Origin: UBA7887 sp964408735
GTDB taxonomy: Bacteria > Pseudomonadota > Alphaproteobacteria > UBA7887
Length of the DNA: 59,321 nucleotides
Assembly (NCBI GenBank): GCA_964408735.1
Contig: CAYPAX010000016.1
Location: 1 to 59,321 of the forward strand
Direction of reading: 5' to 3'
The notes below the pieces were generated by a model. The model was not told where the DNA came from. It saw nothing but the letters and a program-made list of their open reading frames with translations, and ran no database searches. This document shows positions 1-8,730 of this stretch, in pieces. The translations under genes and the position numbers were made by a program. How positions within the stretch are numbered: the stretch's first letter is position 1; each line of letters opens with the position of its first letter.

Positions 1-508
1 TTCATCGTCTGGGAGTGAGAATCAGCAAAGCCACTTAATCAACGGGCTGCTAGAATGACTTCACTGATTTTCATACTTCTTTCCCGGCCCAAACCCCTAG
101 ACTCGCAATATGGACATAAGCACAGCGAGATACCAGCTTAGGATGAACTGTTCACGCGTTCGCATCAGGTTTTTGACGAAGACGACCAAGCCGACGTTGC
201 CGCACACGAGAGCATTGTCCTATGACCTGAGAATTCACCACACCTGGATCTCGCTGGCGCAGCGAATGTCCACAATGACGGACCGCACTGCGGCGAAAGA
301 TGGATGTGGTCAACGGCAGCTTTGGGCCGCTTCCAGTCTAAGTAACGTCGGCGTCCCACGACCACATCTGGCTAGCCCCGGGCGTCGGGCGAATCCTGCA
401 AATTCGGTAATAGCTGGGGGCAAAGCGGACAAATCAGAACGATGTGGTTCGCTCATGACCCGGCTCCGGGCGTCGAATTATTCCGAAGTTGGACGGTGCC
501 CCAGCCCC
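1..508. other. Non-coding stretch at window start, no gene recognised
   Basis: No convincing gene is visible here. The stretch looks less GC-rich than the rest of the window and has no reading frame with family resemblance on either strand. A frame runs through on the plus strand from 110, but it continues into the antisense of the deacetylase gene and reads as low-complexity Arg/Gly/His-rich sequence, so it is not a gene. A short direct repeat CCGGGCGTCG occurs at 378-387 and 466-475. The sequence around 265-335 and 418-450 has the look of decayed intergenic repeat DNA, but this could not be confirmed from one copy. Confidence 0.5.
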
Positions 509-1579
509 CTACCGCGCCTGCGCCGTAATGGTCAGCGCCGGTCTGGCGGCGAAGTCTATCGGCACGGGCTCTATGCCTCTGGCGCGCGCCTCTGGCAGCC
601 AGCGGGCGATGGCCTCTATGGTCTCGTCGTAGGGGTGGCCGATGGCGACGGCCAGGCCGGTGTTGCGGGCGATGCGCTCGGCTTCGGCGAACTGGCGGGC
701 TATGGCGGCGGGGTCGCGGTCGTTGTCGAGAAAGACGTCGCGGGCGCCGCTGGGCACGCCGAGCGGGCGGGCCAGCTGCCCCACCACGCTGGCGGGCGTG
801 GTCATGGAATCGAGGATCATAAGGCCGCGCGAGGCCACCACGTCGATGACGCTGGCCATGGCGGCGGCGTCGGAGGTGAAGCGGCTGCCCATGTGGTTGT
901 TGAGGCCGATGGCGCCCGGCACGCTGTCGAAGGCCTTGGCCAGGCGCAATCTGATTTCCGCCGGGGCCATGCCCACCAGCAGCGCGTCCGGCCCCGGATC
1001 GGCGATCCCCGCCGGCTCCATGGGCATGTGCAGCAGCACCCGGTGGCCGGCCGCCAGGGCTTCGCGGGCGAGCGCGGCGGAGTTGCGCGCGTAGGGCAGG
1101 AAGGCCATGGAAACCGCGGGGTCCAACGCGATGGCCTTGCGTGTCGCGTCCTCCAGCAGGCCCATATCGTCGATCAGCACGGCGACCTGCGGCGCCGGCG
1201 GCCCGGCTTGCGGCGCTGGCGTCCCCTCCGGCTCGAACACCTGGCCGAGGTTCGCCGCCTGCTCTTGCGGCAGGCTTATGGTCGGCTGGGGTGCGATTTC
1301 CCGCGCGCGGTGGCGATAGGCGGGCGTCCCGGGCAACGGCGCCATGGCGGCTGCCAGGCCTTCGGGCTCCAGCGGTATGTAAGGCGCCGCCATGGCCTGG
1401 TTAGCCATGGGCTCCGGCGGGCCGTGCACGGGCAGCGCGGGCGGCGCGTGCTCGCCCCCGGCGATGCCGACCAGCCAGCCGGCGGCAAAGCCTGCAGCCA
1501 CCAGCGCCGCGCCCGGCAGGAACGGGCGCAGTTTGGCTCGGACGGCAGCAAGAGCGGCCATTGTTTCGTCTTTGTTCAC
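509..1579 (-). CDS. Divergent polysaccharide deacetylase family protein (YibQ-like)
   Basis: A membrane-anchored protein of 356 residues. After a short cytoplasmic start it has one hydrophobic segment (about residues 20-40) that should anchor it in the inner membrane, then a Pro/Ala-rich linker to about residue 125, then the divergent polysaccharide deacetylase domain (PF04748). That domain opens with VAVLIDDMGL and includes LLHMPMEP and GLNNHMGSRFT, all typical of the family. Proteins of this family are thought to act on cell-wall or surface polysaccharides, but the substrate is not known. The start is GTG; an in-frame ATG six codons later (1561) is an equally possible start. It is divergent from trpG and has no operon partner in the window. 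Confidence 0.82.
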   Translation of the reverse strand: MNKDETMAALAAVRAKLRPFLPGAALVAAGFAAGWLVGIAGGEHAPPALPVHGPPEPMANQAMAAPYIPLEPEGLAAAMAPLPGTPAYRHRAREIAPQPTISLPQEQAANLGQVFEPEGTPAPQAGPPAPQVAVLIDDMGLLEDATRKAIALDPAVSMAFLPYARNSAALAREALAAGHRVLLHMPMEPAGIADPGPDALLVGMAPAEIRLRLAKAFDSVPGAIGLNNHMGSRFTSDAAAMASVIDVVASRGLMILDSMTTPASVVGQLARPLGVPSGARDVFLDNDRDPAAIARQFAEAERIARNTGLAVAIGHPYDETIEAIARWLPEARARGIEPVPIDFAARPALTITAQAR

Positions 1580-1702
1580 GGGCGCAGCATAATCCCAAGC
1601 CGTTTCGATAAGAAGCCGTTTGAACGCCCCTGCCGCGACCCTTGACGCCGGAACGGCGGGCTGTTTTGTTGGCCGCCTTCCAAGGGGCCTGCGGAATCGG
1701 GT

Positions 1703-1731
1703 TCCACAAGCTCTGAGAAATAGCCTATAAC
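1703..1731 (+). promoter_or_regulatory. Possible trpG promoter giving a leaderless transcript
   Basis: TCCACA (1703-1708) and TATAAC (1726-1731) are separated by 17 bp and fit a sigma70-type promoter moderately well. The expected transcription start, about seven bases after the -10 box, falls at 1738-1740, on the trpG ATG itself. No Shine-Dalgarno-like sequence precedes that ATG. No leader peptide rich in Trp codons was seen. Confidence 0.35.
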
Positions 1732-1739
1732 CTTATAGA

Positions 1740-2324
1740 ATGCTTGTCTTAATCGATAATTACGACAGCTTCACCTACAACCTCGTTCATTTCCTTGGCG
1801 AGTTGGGGGCGGAGACCCGTGTCTATCGCAACGATGCGATCACGCCGGCAGGCGTATTGGAGCTGGCGCCGGACGCCATCGTGCTCTCGCCCGGGCCCTG
1901 CGACCCGGACAAGGCTGGCATCTGCCTCGACCTGGTCGCCGCCGCGGCGGGCAAGCTGCCCATGCTCGGCGTCTGTCTCGGCCACCAGAGCATCGGCCAG
2001 GCGTTCGGGGCGGCGATCGTGCGCGCGCCGGTGCTGATGCACGGCAAGCTGAGCGCGGTCAGCCATAGCGGCGCGCCGCTGTTCGCCGGCATCCCCTCGC
2101 CTTTCCAGGCGACGCGCTATCACTCCCTTATCGTCGAGCGCGACAGCCTGCCGGACGCCTTGCAGATCAGCGCCGAAACCGAGGACGGCATCATCATGGG
2201 CCTCAGCCATCGCGAGCTGCCAATCCACGGCGTGCAGTTCCATCCCGAAAGCATCGCCTCCGAGCACGGCCATGCCTTGCTCGCCAATTTCCTCGAACTT
2301 GCCGGCTGCCGCGTGGCGGCCTGA
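1740..2324 (+). CDS. trpG: Anthranilate synthase component II (glutamine amidotransferase)
   Basis: The 194-residue glutaminase subunit supplies ammonia to TrpE for anthranilate synthesis from chorismate, and it may also serve aminodeoxychorismate synthase in folate synthesis. It is a class I glutamine amidotransferase. The nucleophile Cys79 lies in GVCLGHQ, and His168/Glu170 lie in FHPES. The N terminus MLVLIDNYDSFTYNLV is diagnostic of TrpG/PabA. It is first in a run trpG-trpD-trpC-moaC-moeA with gaps of a few bases or overlaps. trpE is not in the window. The start codon lacks a clear ribosome binding site, and the upstream promoter suggests a leaderless message. Confidence 0.95.
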   Translation: MLVLIDNYDSFTYNLVHFLGELGAETRVYRNDAITPAGVLELAPDAIVLSPGPCDPDKAGICLDLVAAAAGKLPMLGVCLGHQSIGQAFGAAIVRAPVLMHGKLSAVSHSGAPLFAGIPSPFQATRYHSLIVERDSLPDALQISAETEDGIIMGLSHRELPIHGVQFHPESIASEHGHALLANFLELAGCRVAA

Positions 2325-2328
2325 CGCC

Positions 2329-3348
2329 ATGGCCGATATCAAACCCCTGATCGCCAAGCTCGCCACCGGCGCCACCCTCAGCGAGGACGAGGCCCACGAC
2401 GCCTTCGACATCATGATGTCCGGCGATGCCACGCCGTCCCAGGCCGGCGCCTTCCTGATGGGCCTGCGCGTGCGCGGCGAGACCGTCGAGGAGATCACCG
2501 GCGCCGCCAAGGCCATGCGCGCCAAGGCGCTGGCGGTCAGCGCGCCGGCGGGAATCGTCGATACCTGCGGCACGGGCGGCGATGCCTCGGGCACCTACAA
2601 TATCTCCACCGGCGCAGCCCTGGTGGTGGCGGCTTGCGGTGTGCCCGTGGCCAAGCACGGCAACCGCGCCATGTCGTCGAAATCGGGCTCGGCGGACATC
2701 CTGACCGCGCTCGGCGTCAATATCGACGCGGAGATGCCGCTGGTCGAGCGCGCCATCGCCGAGGCCGGCATCGGCTTTCTGATGGCGCCGCGCCATCACG
2801 GCGCCATGCGCCATGTCGCCGGCACCCGGGTCGAGCTCGGCACGCGCACCGTCTTCAACATTCTCGGCCCCCTCTCCAACCCGGCCGGCGCCGGGCGCCA
2901 GGTGATCGGCGTGTTCGATGCCAAGTGGCTGCGGCCGATGGCGGAAGTGCTCGGCAAGCTGGGCTCCAGCCGGGTCTGGATCGTCCACGGCGACGACGGC
3001 ATGGACGAGCTGACCACCACCACCGGCTCGCAAGTCGCGGAGCTGAGGGACGGCGCTGTCACCACCTTTGCCGTGACGCCCGAGGATGCCGGCCTCGAGC
3101 GCGCCGATCCGGCGGCGCTCAAGGGCGGCGATCCGGATGAGAATGCGGCCGCGCTGAAAGCCGTGCTCGACGGCGAGCACGGCGCCTATCGCGATATCGT
3201 GCTGCTCAACGCCGCCGCGGCCCTGGTGGTGGCCGACAAGGCTGCGGACCTTGCCAATGGTGTCGCCCAAGCCGCCGACGCTGTCGATGCCGGCAAGGCA
3301 CGCGAGGCGCTGGCCAAGCTGGTCGCCATCACCAACGATAGCGTCTGA
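2329..3348 (+). CDS. trpD: Anthranilate phosphoribosyltransferase
   Basis: The 339-residue enzyme transfers phosphoribose from PRPP to anthranilate, the second committed step of tryptophan synthesis. The glycine-rich PRPP loop CGTGGD sits near residue 80. KHGNRAMSSKSGSADIL and the following LGP(L)SNPA segment are characteristic of the family. An upstream ATG at 2272 is in frame but lies inside trpG and adds a segment unlike the family, so the ATG at 2329, four bases after the trpG stop, is preferred. It overlaps trpC by one base (TGATG), which suggests translational coupling. Confidence 0.96.
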   Translation: MADIKPLIAKLATGATLSEDEAHDAFDIMMSGDATPSQAGAFLMGLRVRGETVEEITGAAKAMRAKALAVSAPAGIVDTCGTGGDASGTYNISTGAALVVAACGVPVAKHGNRAMSSKSGSADILTALGVNIDAEMPLVERAIAEAGIGFLMAPRHHGAMRHVAGTRVELGTRTVFNILGPLSNPAGAGRQVIGVFDAKWLRPMAEVLGKLGSSRVWIVHGDDGMDELTTTTGSQVAELRDGAVTTFAVTPEDAGLERADPAALKGGDPDENAAALKAVLDGEHGAYRDIVLLNAAAALVVADKAADLANGVAQAADAVDAGKAREALAKLVAITNDSV

Positions 3349-4151
3349 TGAGCGACGTTCTCAAGCGTATCTGCGACGACAAGCGAGAGCATATCCGCGC
3401 CTGCCAGGCGCAACGGCCACTGCCGCAACTGCTTGCCGAGCTGCCGTCCGCAGCGCCGCCGCGCGACTTCATCGGCGCGCTCGATGCTGCTGCTGCGGAT
3501 GGAATAGGCCTGATCGCCGAGATCAAGAAGGCCTCGCCCAGCAAGGGCCTGATCCGGGCCGATTTCGATCCCCCTGCCCTTGCCCGCGCCTTTGCCGACG
3601 GCGGCGCGAGCTGCCTGTCGGTGCTCACCGACACGCCCTATTTCCAGGGCCAGGACGCCTATCTCACGGCGGCGCGCGAAGCGGTCTCGCTGCCGGCGCT
3701 GCGCAAGGACTTCATGCTCGATCCCTATCAGGTGGCCGAAGCCCGCCTGCTCGGTGCCGATTGCATCCTGCTGATCATGGCGGCGCTTGCGGACGACCAG
3801 GCGCAAGAGCTGGAAGCGGCGGCTGTCGAGACGGGCATGGCGGTCCTCGTCGAGGTCCACGATGCGGCAGAGCTCGAGCGCGCCCTGGCCCATCTCGCCA
3901 GCCCCTTGATCGGGGTCAATAACCGCAATCTCAAGACCCTTACGGTGGACATCGCGACGACCGAGCAATTGGCACCGATGGTGCCCCAAGGGCGCCAGGT
4001 GGTCTGCGAAAGCGGCATCGCCAGCCCGGCCGATATCGCACGCATGCGCCGCGCCGGGGTGCAGCGTTTCCTGATCGGAGAATCGCTCATGCGCCAAGCC
4101 GACGTGACCGCAGCCGTGCGTGCCCTGCTCACGCCTGAAGAGGTGAGCTGA
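3348..4151 (+). CDS. trpC: Indole-3-glycerol phosphate synthase
   Basis: The 267-residue TIM-barrel enzyme closes the indole ring from carboxyphenylaminodeoxyribulose phosphate. The family motifs are all present: LIAEIKKASPSKG with the catalytic Lys, LRKDFMLDPYQV, GVNNRNLKT and the phosphate-binding CESGI near the end. It is monofunctional, without the TrpF fusion seen in some gammaproteobacteria. Its ATG shares a base with the trpD stop, and moaC begins one base after its stop, so the gene is in the middle of a tight operon. Confidence 0.96.
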   Translation: MSDVLKRICDDKREHIRACQAQRPLPQLLAELPSAAPPRDFIGALDAAAADGIGLIAEIKKASPSKGLIRADFDPPALARAFADGGASCLSVLTDTPYFQGQDAYLTAAREAVSLPALRKDFMLDPYQVAEARLLGADCILLIMAALADDQAQELEAAAVETGMAVLVEVHDAAELERALAHLASPLIGVNNRNLKTLTVDIATTEQLAPMVPQGRQVVCESGIASPADIARMRRAGVQRFLIGESLMRQADVTAAVRALLTPEEVS

Positions 4152-4152
4152 C

Positions 4153-4629
4153 ATGGCCGACTTCACCCATTTCGATGCCGAGGGCAAGGCGCTGATGGTC
4201 GATGTCGGCGCCAAGGACGAGAGCGAGCGTGTCGCCGTGGCCGCCGCCCGTGTCGTGATGGCGCCGGAGACCCTGGCCATGATCATGGCCGGCGATCACA
4301 AGAAGGGCGACGTGCTCGGCGTCGCCCGCCTGGCTGGGATCATGGCGGCCAAGAAGACGCCTGAGCTGATCCCGCTCTGCCATCCGCTGGCGCTGACCTC
4401 GGTGGCGGTGGATCTCGTCTGCGTCGAGGCGGACAACGCGGTCGACATCAGCGCCACCTGCAAGCTCAAGGGCAGAACGGGCGTCGAGATGGAGGCCTTG
4501 ACCGCCGCTTCCGTCGCGGCGCTGACCATCTATGACATGTGCAAGGCCGTCGACAGGGGCATGCGTATTACCGAGTTGCGCCTGCGCCATAAATCCGGCG
4601 GCAAATCGGGAACCTACGATGCCGACTGA
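4153..4629 (+). CDS. moaC: Cyclic pyranopterin monophosphate synthase
   Basis: The 158-residue enzyme converts 3',8-cyclo-7,8-dihydro-GTP, the MoaA product, to cyclic pyranopterin monophosphate in molybdenum cofactor synthesis. Conserved family segments are KKTPELIPLCHPL and EMEALTAASVAALTIYDMCK followed by KAVDRGM. The length matches the family norm (about 160). Its last four codons overlap the start of moeA, so the two cofactor genes are probably translated together. The link to the trp genes upstream is a common alphaproteobacterial arrangement rather than a shared pathway. Confidence 0.95.
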   Translation: MADFTHFDAEGKALMVDVGAKDESERVAVAAARVVMAPETLAMIMAGDHKKGDVLGVARLAGIMAAKKTPELIPLCHPLALTSVAVDLVCVEADNAVDISATCKLKGRTGVEMEALTAASVAALTIYDMCKAVDRGMRITELRLRHKSGGKSGTYDAD

Positions 4630-5842
4630 CTTGATATCCGTTGCCGACGCCCTGGCCAGAATCACCGGCGCCATGCCGCTAATGCCCGCCGAACAGGTTC
4701 CCGTCGCAGACGGCCTGGGGCGCGTGCTCGCGGAGGACGTGGTCTCCCGGCGCACCCAGCCGCCCGCCGACGTCTCGGCCATGGACGGCTATGCGGTGCG
4801 CGCCGCCGATGTCGCCGAGGTGCCTGTGACCGTGCGGCGGATCGGCGAATCCGCGGCCGGCGGCAGCTATGACGGCACTGTCGGCGCTGGCGAGACCGTG
4901 CGCATCTTTACCGGCGCGCCGGTGCCTGCGGGTGCCGACAGCGTCATCATGCAGGAAGACACCGAGGTCGAGGGTGAGCGGATCACCATCACGGAGCCGG
5001 CACAGCTCGGCCGGCATATCCGCCTCGCCGGCCTCGACTTTCGCGACGGCGATGTGGGGCTGGAGGCAGGCACTCTGCTGACGGCCCGCCACTTGGCCCT
5101 GGCGGCGGCCATGAACTGGCCCTGGCTGGCAGTGCGGCGGCGCCCGCGCGTCGCCATCCTCGCCACCGGCGACGAAGTCGTCATGCCCGGCGATCCCATC
5201 GGCGCAAGCCAGATCGTCAGCTCCAACTCCCTGGCATTGGCCGCTGTCGTGACAGCCTGCGGCGCCGAGCCGGTCGTGCTCGGCATCGCCCCCGACGATG
5301 CCGATGCCCTCGGTGCCATGGCGGAGGGCGCGTTGGGCAACGACATGCTGGTAACCACCGGCGGCGTCTCGGTCGGCGACCACGACCTGGTCGCCAAAGT
5401 GCTTGGCGAACAGGGCCTGGATGTCGACTTCTGGCGTATCGCCATCCGCCCCGGCAAGCCTTTGCTTTTCGGCAGCCTGCTCGGTACGCCGTTCATCGGC
5501 CTGCCCGGCAACCCGGTCTCCGCCCTGGTCTGCGCCCTGGTCTTCATGCGCCCTGCCCTGGCCGCCATGCAGAGCCTGAAGGCCAAGGACGACCTGCGCC
5601 AGGCCCGCCTCGCGGCGCCACTGCGAGCCAACGACCGACGCCAGGACTATTTGCGGGCGCACCTGCGCCGCGGCAACGACGGCGCTCTCGAGGCGGAAGC
5701 TTTCACGGTCCAGGACAGTTCCATGCTGTCGTCGCTTGCCGGTGCCGATGCGCTTATTGTGCGCCCGCCCCACACGCCCGCGGCGGAAGTGGGCGATATG
5801 GTCGACGTGCTGATGTTCCCGGGCGGGGTCGTGAGCTTCTGA
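4619..5842 (+). CDS. moeA: Molybdopterin molybdenumtransferase
   Basis: MoeA inserts molybdate into adenylylated molybdopterin to finish the cofactor. The protein is 407 residues, the usual length. Recognisable parts are the N-terminal MoeA region with RRTQPPADVSAMDGYA, the central TGAPVPAGADSVIMQED, the MoCF-biosynthesis core ILATGDEVV with TTGGVSVGDHD, and the C-terminal region FGLPGNPVSA-like (seen as FIGLPGNPVSALV). The ATG at 4619 lies inside the moaC tail (11-base overlap). A longer in-frame extension to 4532 would read through moaC in another frame and is rejected. lexA follows with its own promoter. Confidence 0.95.
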   Translation: MPTDLISVADALARITGAMPLMPAEQVPVADGLGRVLAEDVVSRRTQPPADVSAMDGYAVRAADVAEVPVTVRRIGESAAGGSYDGTVGAGETVRIFTGAPVPAGADSVIMQEDTEVEGERITITEPAQLGRHIRLAGLDFRDGDVGLEAGTLLTARHLALAAAMNWPWLAVRRRPRVAILATGDEVVMPGDPIGASQIVSSNSLALAAVVTACGAEPVVLGIAPDDADALGAMAEGALGNDMLVTTGGVSVGDHDLVAKVLGEQGLDVDFWRIAIRPGKPLLFGSLLGTPFIGLPGNPVSALVCALVFMRPALAAMQSLKAKDDLRQARLAAPLRANDRRQDYLRAHLRRGNDGALEAEAFTVQDSSMLSSLAGADALIVRPPHTPAAEVGDMVDVLMFPGGVVSF

Positions 5843-5847
5843 GCCGC

Positions 5848-5876
5848 TTGACAGAGGAACGGAACCAAACTAGAAC
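5848..5876 (+). promoter_or_regulatory. lexA promoter with SOS box (LexA operator)
   Basis: TTGACA (5848-5853), a 17-bp spacer and TAGAAC (5871-5876) form a good sigma70-type promoter. GAAC-N7-GAAC at 5862-5876 is the reverse complement of the alphaproteobacterial LexA box GTTC-N7-GTTC, and it overlaps the -10 element. Bound LexA would therefore block RNA polymerase, giving the usual autorepression and release after DNA damage. Confidence 0.8.
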
Positions 5877-5886
5877 ATGTGGCTAC

Positions 5887-5901
5887 GTTTTGGTTTTGTT
5901 C
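5887..5901 (+). promoter_or_regulatory. Possible second, imperfect LexA box
   Basis: GTTT-N7-GTTC (5887-5901) differs at one base from the alphaproteobacterial SOS consensus. It lies just downstream of the expected transcription start and 22 bases before the lexA ATG. It could act as a second, weaker operator. Confidence 0.4.
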
Positions 5902-5923
5902 CATATGTTGTGGCGGTGGTGTC

Positions 5924-6610
5924 ATGTTGACTCGCAAGCAGCACGAGCTGCTGATTTTCATCAATCAGCGGCTTGAGGAGAGCGGTATCTCGCCGTCTTT
6001 CGAGGAGATGAAGGAGGCGTTGAGCCTGCGCTCCAAGTCGGGTGTGCACCGGCTGATAACGGGGCTGGAGGAACGCGGCTTCATCCGCCGCCTGCCCCAT
6101 CGTGCGCGCGCCCTTGAAGTGCTCAAGGTGCCGGAGGATTCCGGTGCCGCGGCCAAATCGGCGAACCAGAGTGGCGCCAAGGTGGTGCGACCCAATTTCG
6201 CCAGCAAGCCCGTGGCCATGGACGCCGCGGCGGTCTCCCTGCCCCTGTTCGGGCGTATTGCCGCGGGTACGCCCATAGAGGCCTTGAGCGAATCCGAACG
6301 CATGGTGGAGATCCCGCCGTCGATGCTTGGGCGTGGCGAGCACTACGCCTTGGAAATTGCCGGCGATTCGATGGTCGAGGCGGGCATTCACGACGGCGAC
6401 GTGGCGGTCATCCGGCGCAGCGACACGGCCGACAACGGCGATATCGTCGTGGCCCTGGTCGACGATCACGAGGCCACTCTCAAGCGCCTGCGGCGCAAGG
6501 GCAAGTCGGTGGCGCTGGAGCCCGCCAACGCGGCCTACGAGACGCGCATTTTCGGCCCGGACAGGGTCAAGGTGCAGGGCCGCCTGGTCGGCCTTATCCG
6601 CCAGTATTGA
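5924..6610 (+). CDS. lexA: LexA repressor
   Basis: The 228-residue protein is the SOS regulator, cleaving itself when RecA forms filaments on single-stranded DNA. The N-terminal winged helix-turn-helix spans about residues 1-65 (MLTRKQHELLIFINQRL is typical of alphaproteobacteria). The self-cleavage site is Ala114-Gly115 in RIAAGTP. The catalytic serine is Ser149 in AGDSMVEAGI and the general base is Lys187 in EATLKRL. A GTG 15 codons upstream is in frame, but it would place the promoter region inside the gene, so the ATG at 5924 is chosen. It has its own SOS-type promoter. Confidence 0.96.
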   Translation: MLTRKQHELLIFINQRLEESGISPSFEEMKEALSLRSKSGVHRLITGLEERGFIRRLPHRARALEVLKVPEDSGAAAKSANQSGAKVVRPNFASKPVAMDAAAVSLPLFGRIAAGTPIEALSESERMVEIPPSMLGRGEHYALEIAGDSMVEAGIHDGDVAVIRRSDTADNGDIVVALVDDHEATLKRLRRKGKSVALEPANAAYETRIFGPDRVKVQGRLVGLIRQY

Positions 6611-6643
6611 TACCAAGGGCCTTAAATCACTGACCTTTGGTAT
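6610..6643. terminator. Hairpin between convergent lexA and comEC ends
   Basis: ATACCAAGGG (6610-6619) can pair with CCTTTGGTAT (6634-6643) over ten positions, including one G-U pair, with a 14-base loop. It begins on the last base of the lexA stop codon, and the comEC stop codon lies in its loop. There is no T tract on either strand, so it would be a bidirectional terminator or mRNA 3'-end stabiliser rather than a canonical intrinsic terminator. It may also be a copy of a repeated palindromic element. Confidence 0.4.
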
Positions 6644-8730
6644 TCAGGTCGCGCGCCCAAGGGCGCCCGCGCCGAGAATCGGCTGCCCGTAGCACCAGCG
6701 GCGCATCGTCTTCGCCGCGCAGCCATATGGCGTGTGCGCCATGGCGCCAGAGATCGAAGCGGTCGATGAAGGGGCGCCCGCTGCAGGCCCTGCGAACGGG
6801 CACCAGGCTCACGAGAATATCGGCCGCCGCGCAGTCCTCGGCGATGGCGCGCGGATCCTTGATCAGGGCGACGGTCGGGCCCGTGCCCGACCGGTAAAGG
6901 CAACCCAGGCCGTCGCAGCGCAGGCTGCCGTCGGGCCAGCTTTCGCCAGCGCCCGGCCAGGCAGGCGAAATATCCTGTCCTGCACGCCGCAACCAGTTGT
7001 CGCCGACGAAGGTCGCCACGCGACGGCTTGACAGGGAAAGACGGCCGTTTGCGTCACGCACCGCAAGTAGCCGCCCGCTCTCGTCCACCAGCAAATCAGG
7101 GGGCCGGGTGTCAAAGGCCACGAGCAAGCCCGCAGCCATGGCCGCCAAGCCGAGCCAGCGCCAACGACGCAGCCAAAGACACAGCCAGAGCCCGCCCAAG
7201 GCGATCAGACAGAGGCTGGAGACCGGCCAGGCTCACGGCCGCCGGCAAGGCGGCACAGGCCCTGGCCACGGCAATGACTGCGGCGATCCCCCATTCCATA
7301 GGCAGCAAGGCCAAGCCTTCCAGGCCGAACGGCATGAGCAGCAGGCCGAACAGGCCCCAAGGCATGATCCAAAGCGCCGTTATGGGCACGGCAACGAGGT
7401 TGGCCACCAGGCCAAGGCTGGCGACACGCCCGAAGTGATAGGCGGCGAACGGTGCCGTCGCCAGGCTTGCCACCACCGTCGTGGCAGCAACGGCTCCGAC
7501 ATAGAGCAGTATCCGGTGGCCCGGGCGCGGCGCCCAATCGGTGACGGGCCGCCAACGTCTGACCGCTTCATAGAAAGCGACCAGCGCCACCACCGCAGCG
7601 AAGGACATCTGGAAAGATGCGCCAAGCAGGCTTTCCGGGCGCAAGAACAGGACCAGCATCGCGGCCCAAGCCACCGGCCGCATGGAAATCGCCTCGCGGT
7701 CGATGAGCACGGCAAACAGCACCAAGCCCGCCATGATGAAAGCGCGCTGGGTCGGCACAGTGGCGCCGGTCAGCAGCAGATAGGAGAAGGCGGCAGCCAG
7801 AGCAGAGACGGCCGCCACCTTCTTGATCGGCCAGGCCAGGGCCAACGGCTCCACGGCGGCCAGCAGGAAACGCACGAGGAAGAAAGCAAACCCCGCCACC
7901 AAGCCGAGATGCAGCCCGGATATGGCAAGCAGATGTGCCAGCCCCGCGTCACGCAAGGCCTCGGAGACATCGTCCGGGATGCGGCCGCGAAGCCCCGTCA
8001 GCAAGGCAACGGCTATCGCGCCCTCATGGCCGTCCATGGCGGCATCGATTCGTGTTGCGATGGCGAGGCGAGCCCCGGCCACGGCCTCGCGCCAGCCGGA
8101 CGGCCGCGCCAGGGTCAGCGGCTCGGCCCGGCTCACCGCATATCCCACGGCACCGATGCCCTGGTAATACAGTGCGCGGCCGAAGTCGTAGGCGCCCGGC
8201 GCCGCCGGCCGTGGCGGCGGCATCAGAACCGCGCGCAGGCCGATGTGAGCGCCGGGGAGAACTGCTTCTCCCGGTGCGTTGATCACCAGGCGAACACGAC
8301 GCGGTGTCACCGCCGGCGCCAGCCCTTCGACAGCCGGCTCGTCGATCACCGCGCGCACGCCAACCTCGCGCGGCTCGACCAGGACGACCCGGCCCGAGAC
8401 GTCGACCGGGCCCAGCTTGCGCGACAGCACGGGCTCGTCGACCACGGTCGTGCGCAAGCCGGCGACCGCCAAGCCCGCCAGAACCAAGGCTGGCAGGAGA
8501 ATCGTCAAGGCGACACCACCGCGACGCAAACCGATGAAGATCATGAGCGGAGCGGCCAGGGCCGCCGTCAGCAACAGGGCCAGGGGCGTCGATCCCGGCC
8601 AGGCGAAATAGAGCGCGACCCCCAAACCCAGCAGTACCGGCAGCCACAGCGGCAAGCGCTGGCGCTCGCCGAGCAGCAGCGTGTACAGACGCGATGGCTT
8701 TGCGTCGGTTGTGTCGTCACTCACCAGCAT
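6627..8730 (-). pseudogene. comEC: ComEC/Rec2 competence-type membrane protein, frameshifted
   Basis: ComEC is the inner-membrane channel for single-stranded DNA in natural transformation. The first frame (from ATG at 8730, ending at 7111) carries the hydrophobic N-terminal region, the DUF4131-like domain and the competence domain with HLLAISGLHLGLVAGF. The C-terminal part, with LAVRDANGRLSLSSRR and FDLWRHGAHAIWLRGE, is in another frame (6627 to about 7232). The span is 2104 bases, one more than a multiple of three, and an intact product would be about 700 residues. The change of frame must lie between about 7205 and 7232. Removing one base near 7209 restores a smooth join into LGGLWLCLW. It may be a real mutation or a sequencing error. 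The gene is divergent from gltX. Confidence 0.85.

Noticed and set aside
110..1645. Long plus-strand open frame (511 codons) over the deacetylase gene
   Set aside because: It is antisense to a gene with clear family motifs and reads as Arg/Gly/His-rich sequence with no family resemblance; long antisense frames are expected in GC-rich DNA.
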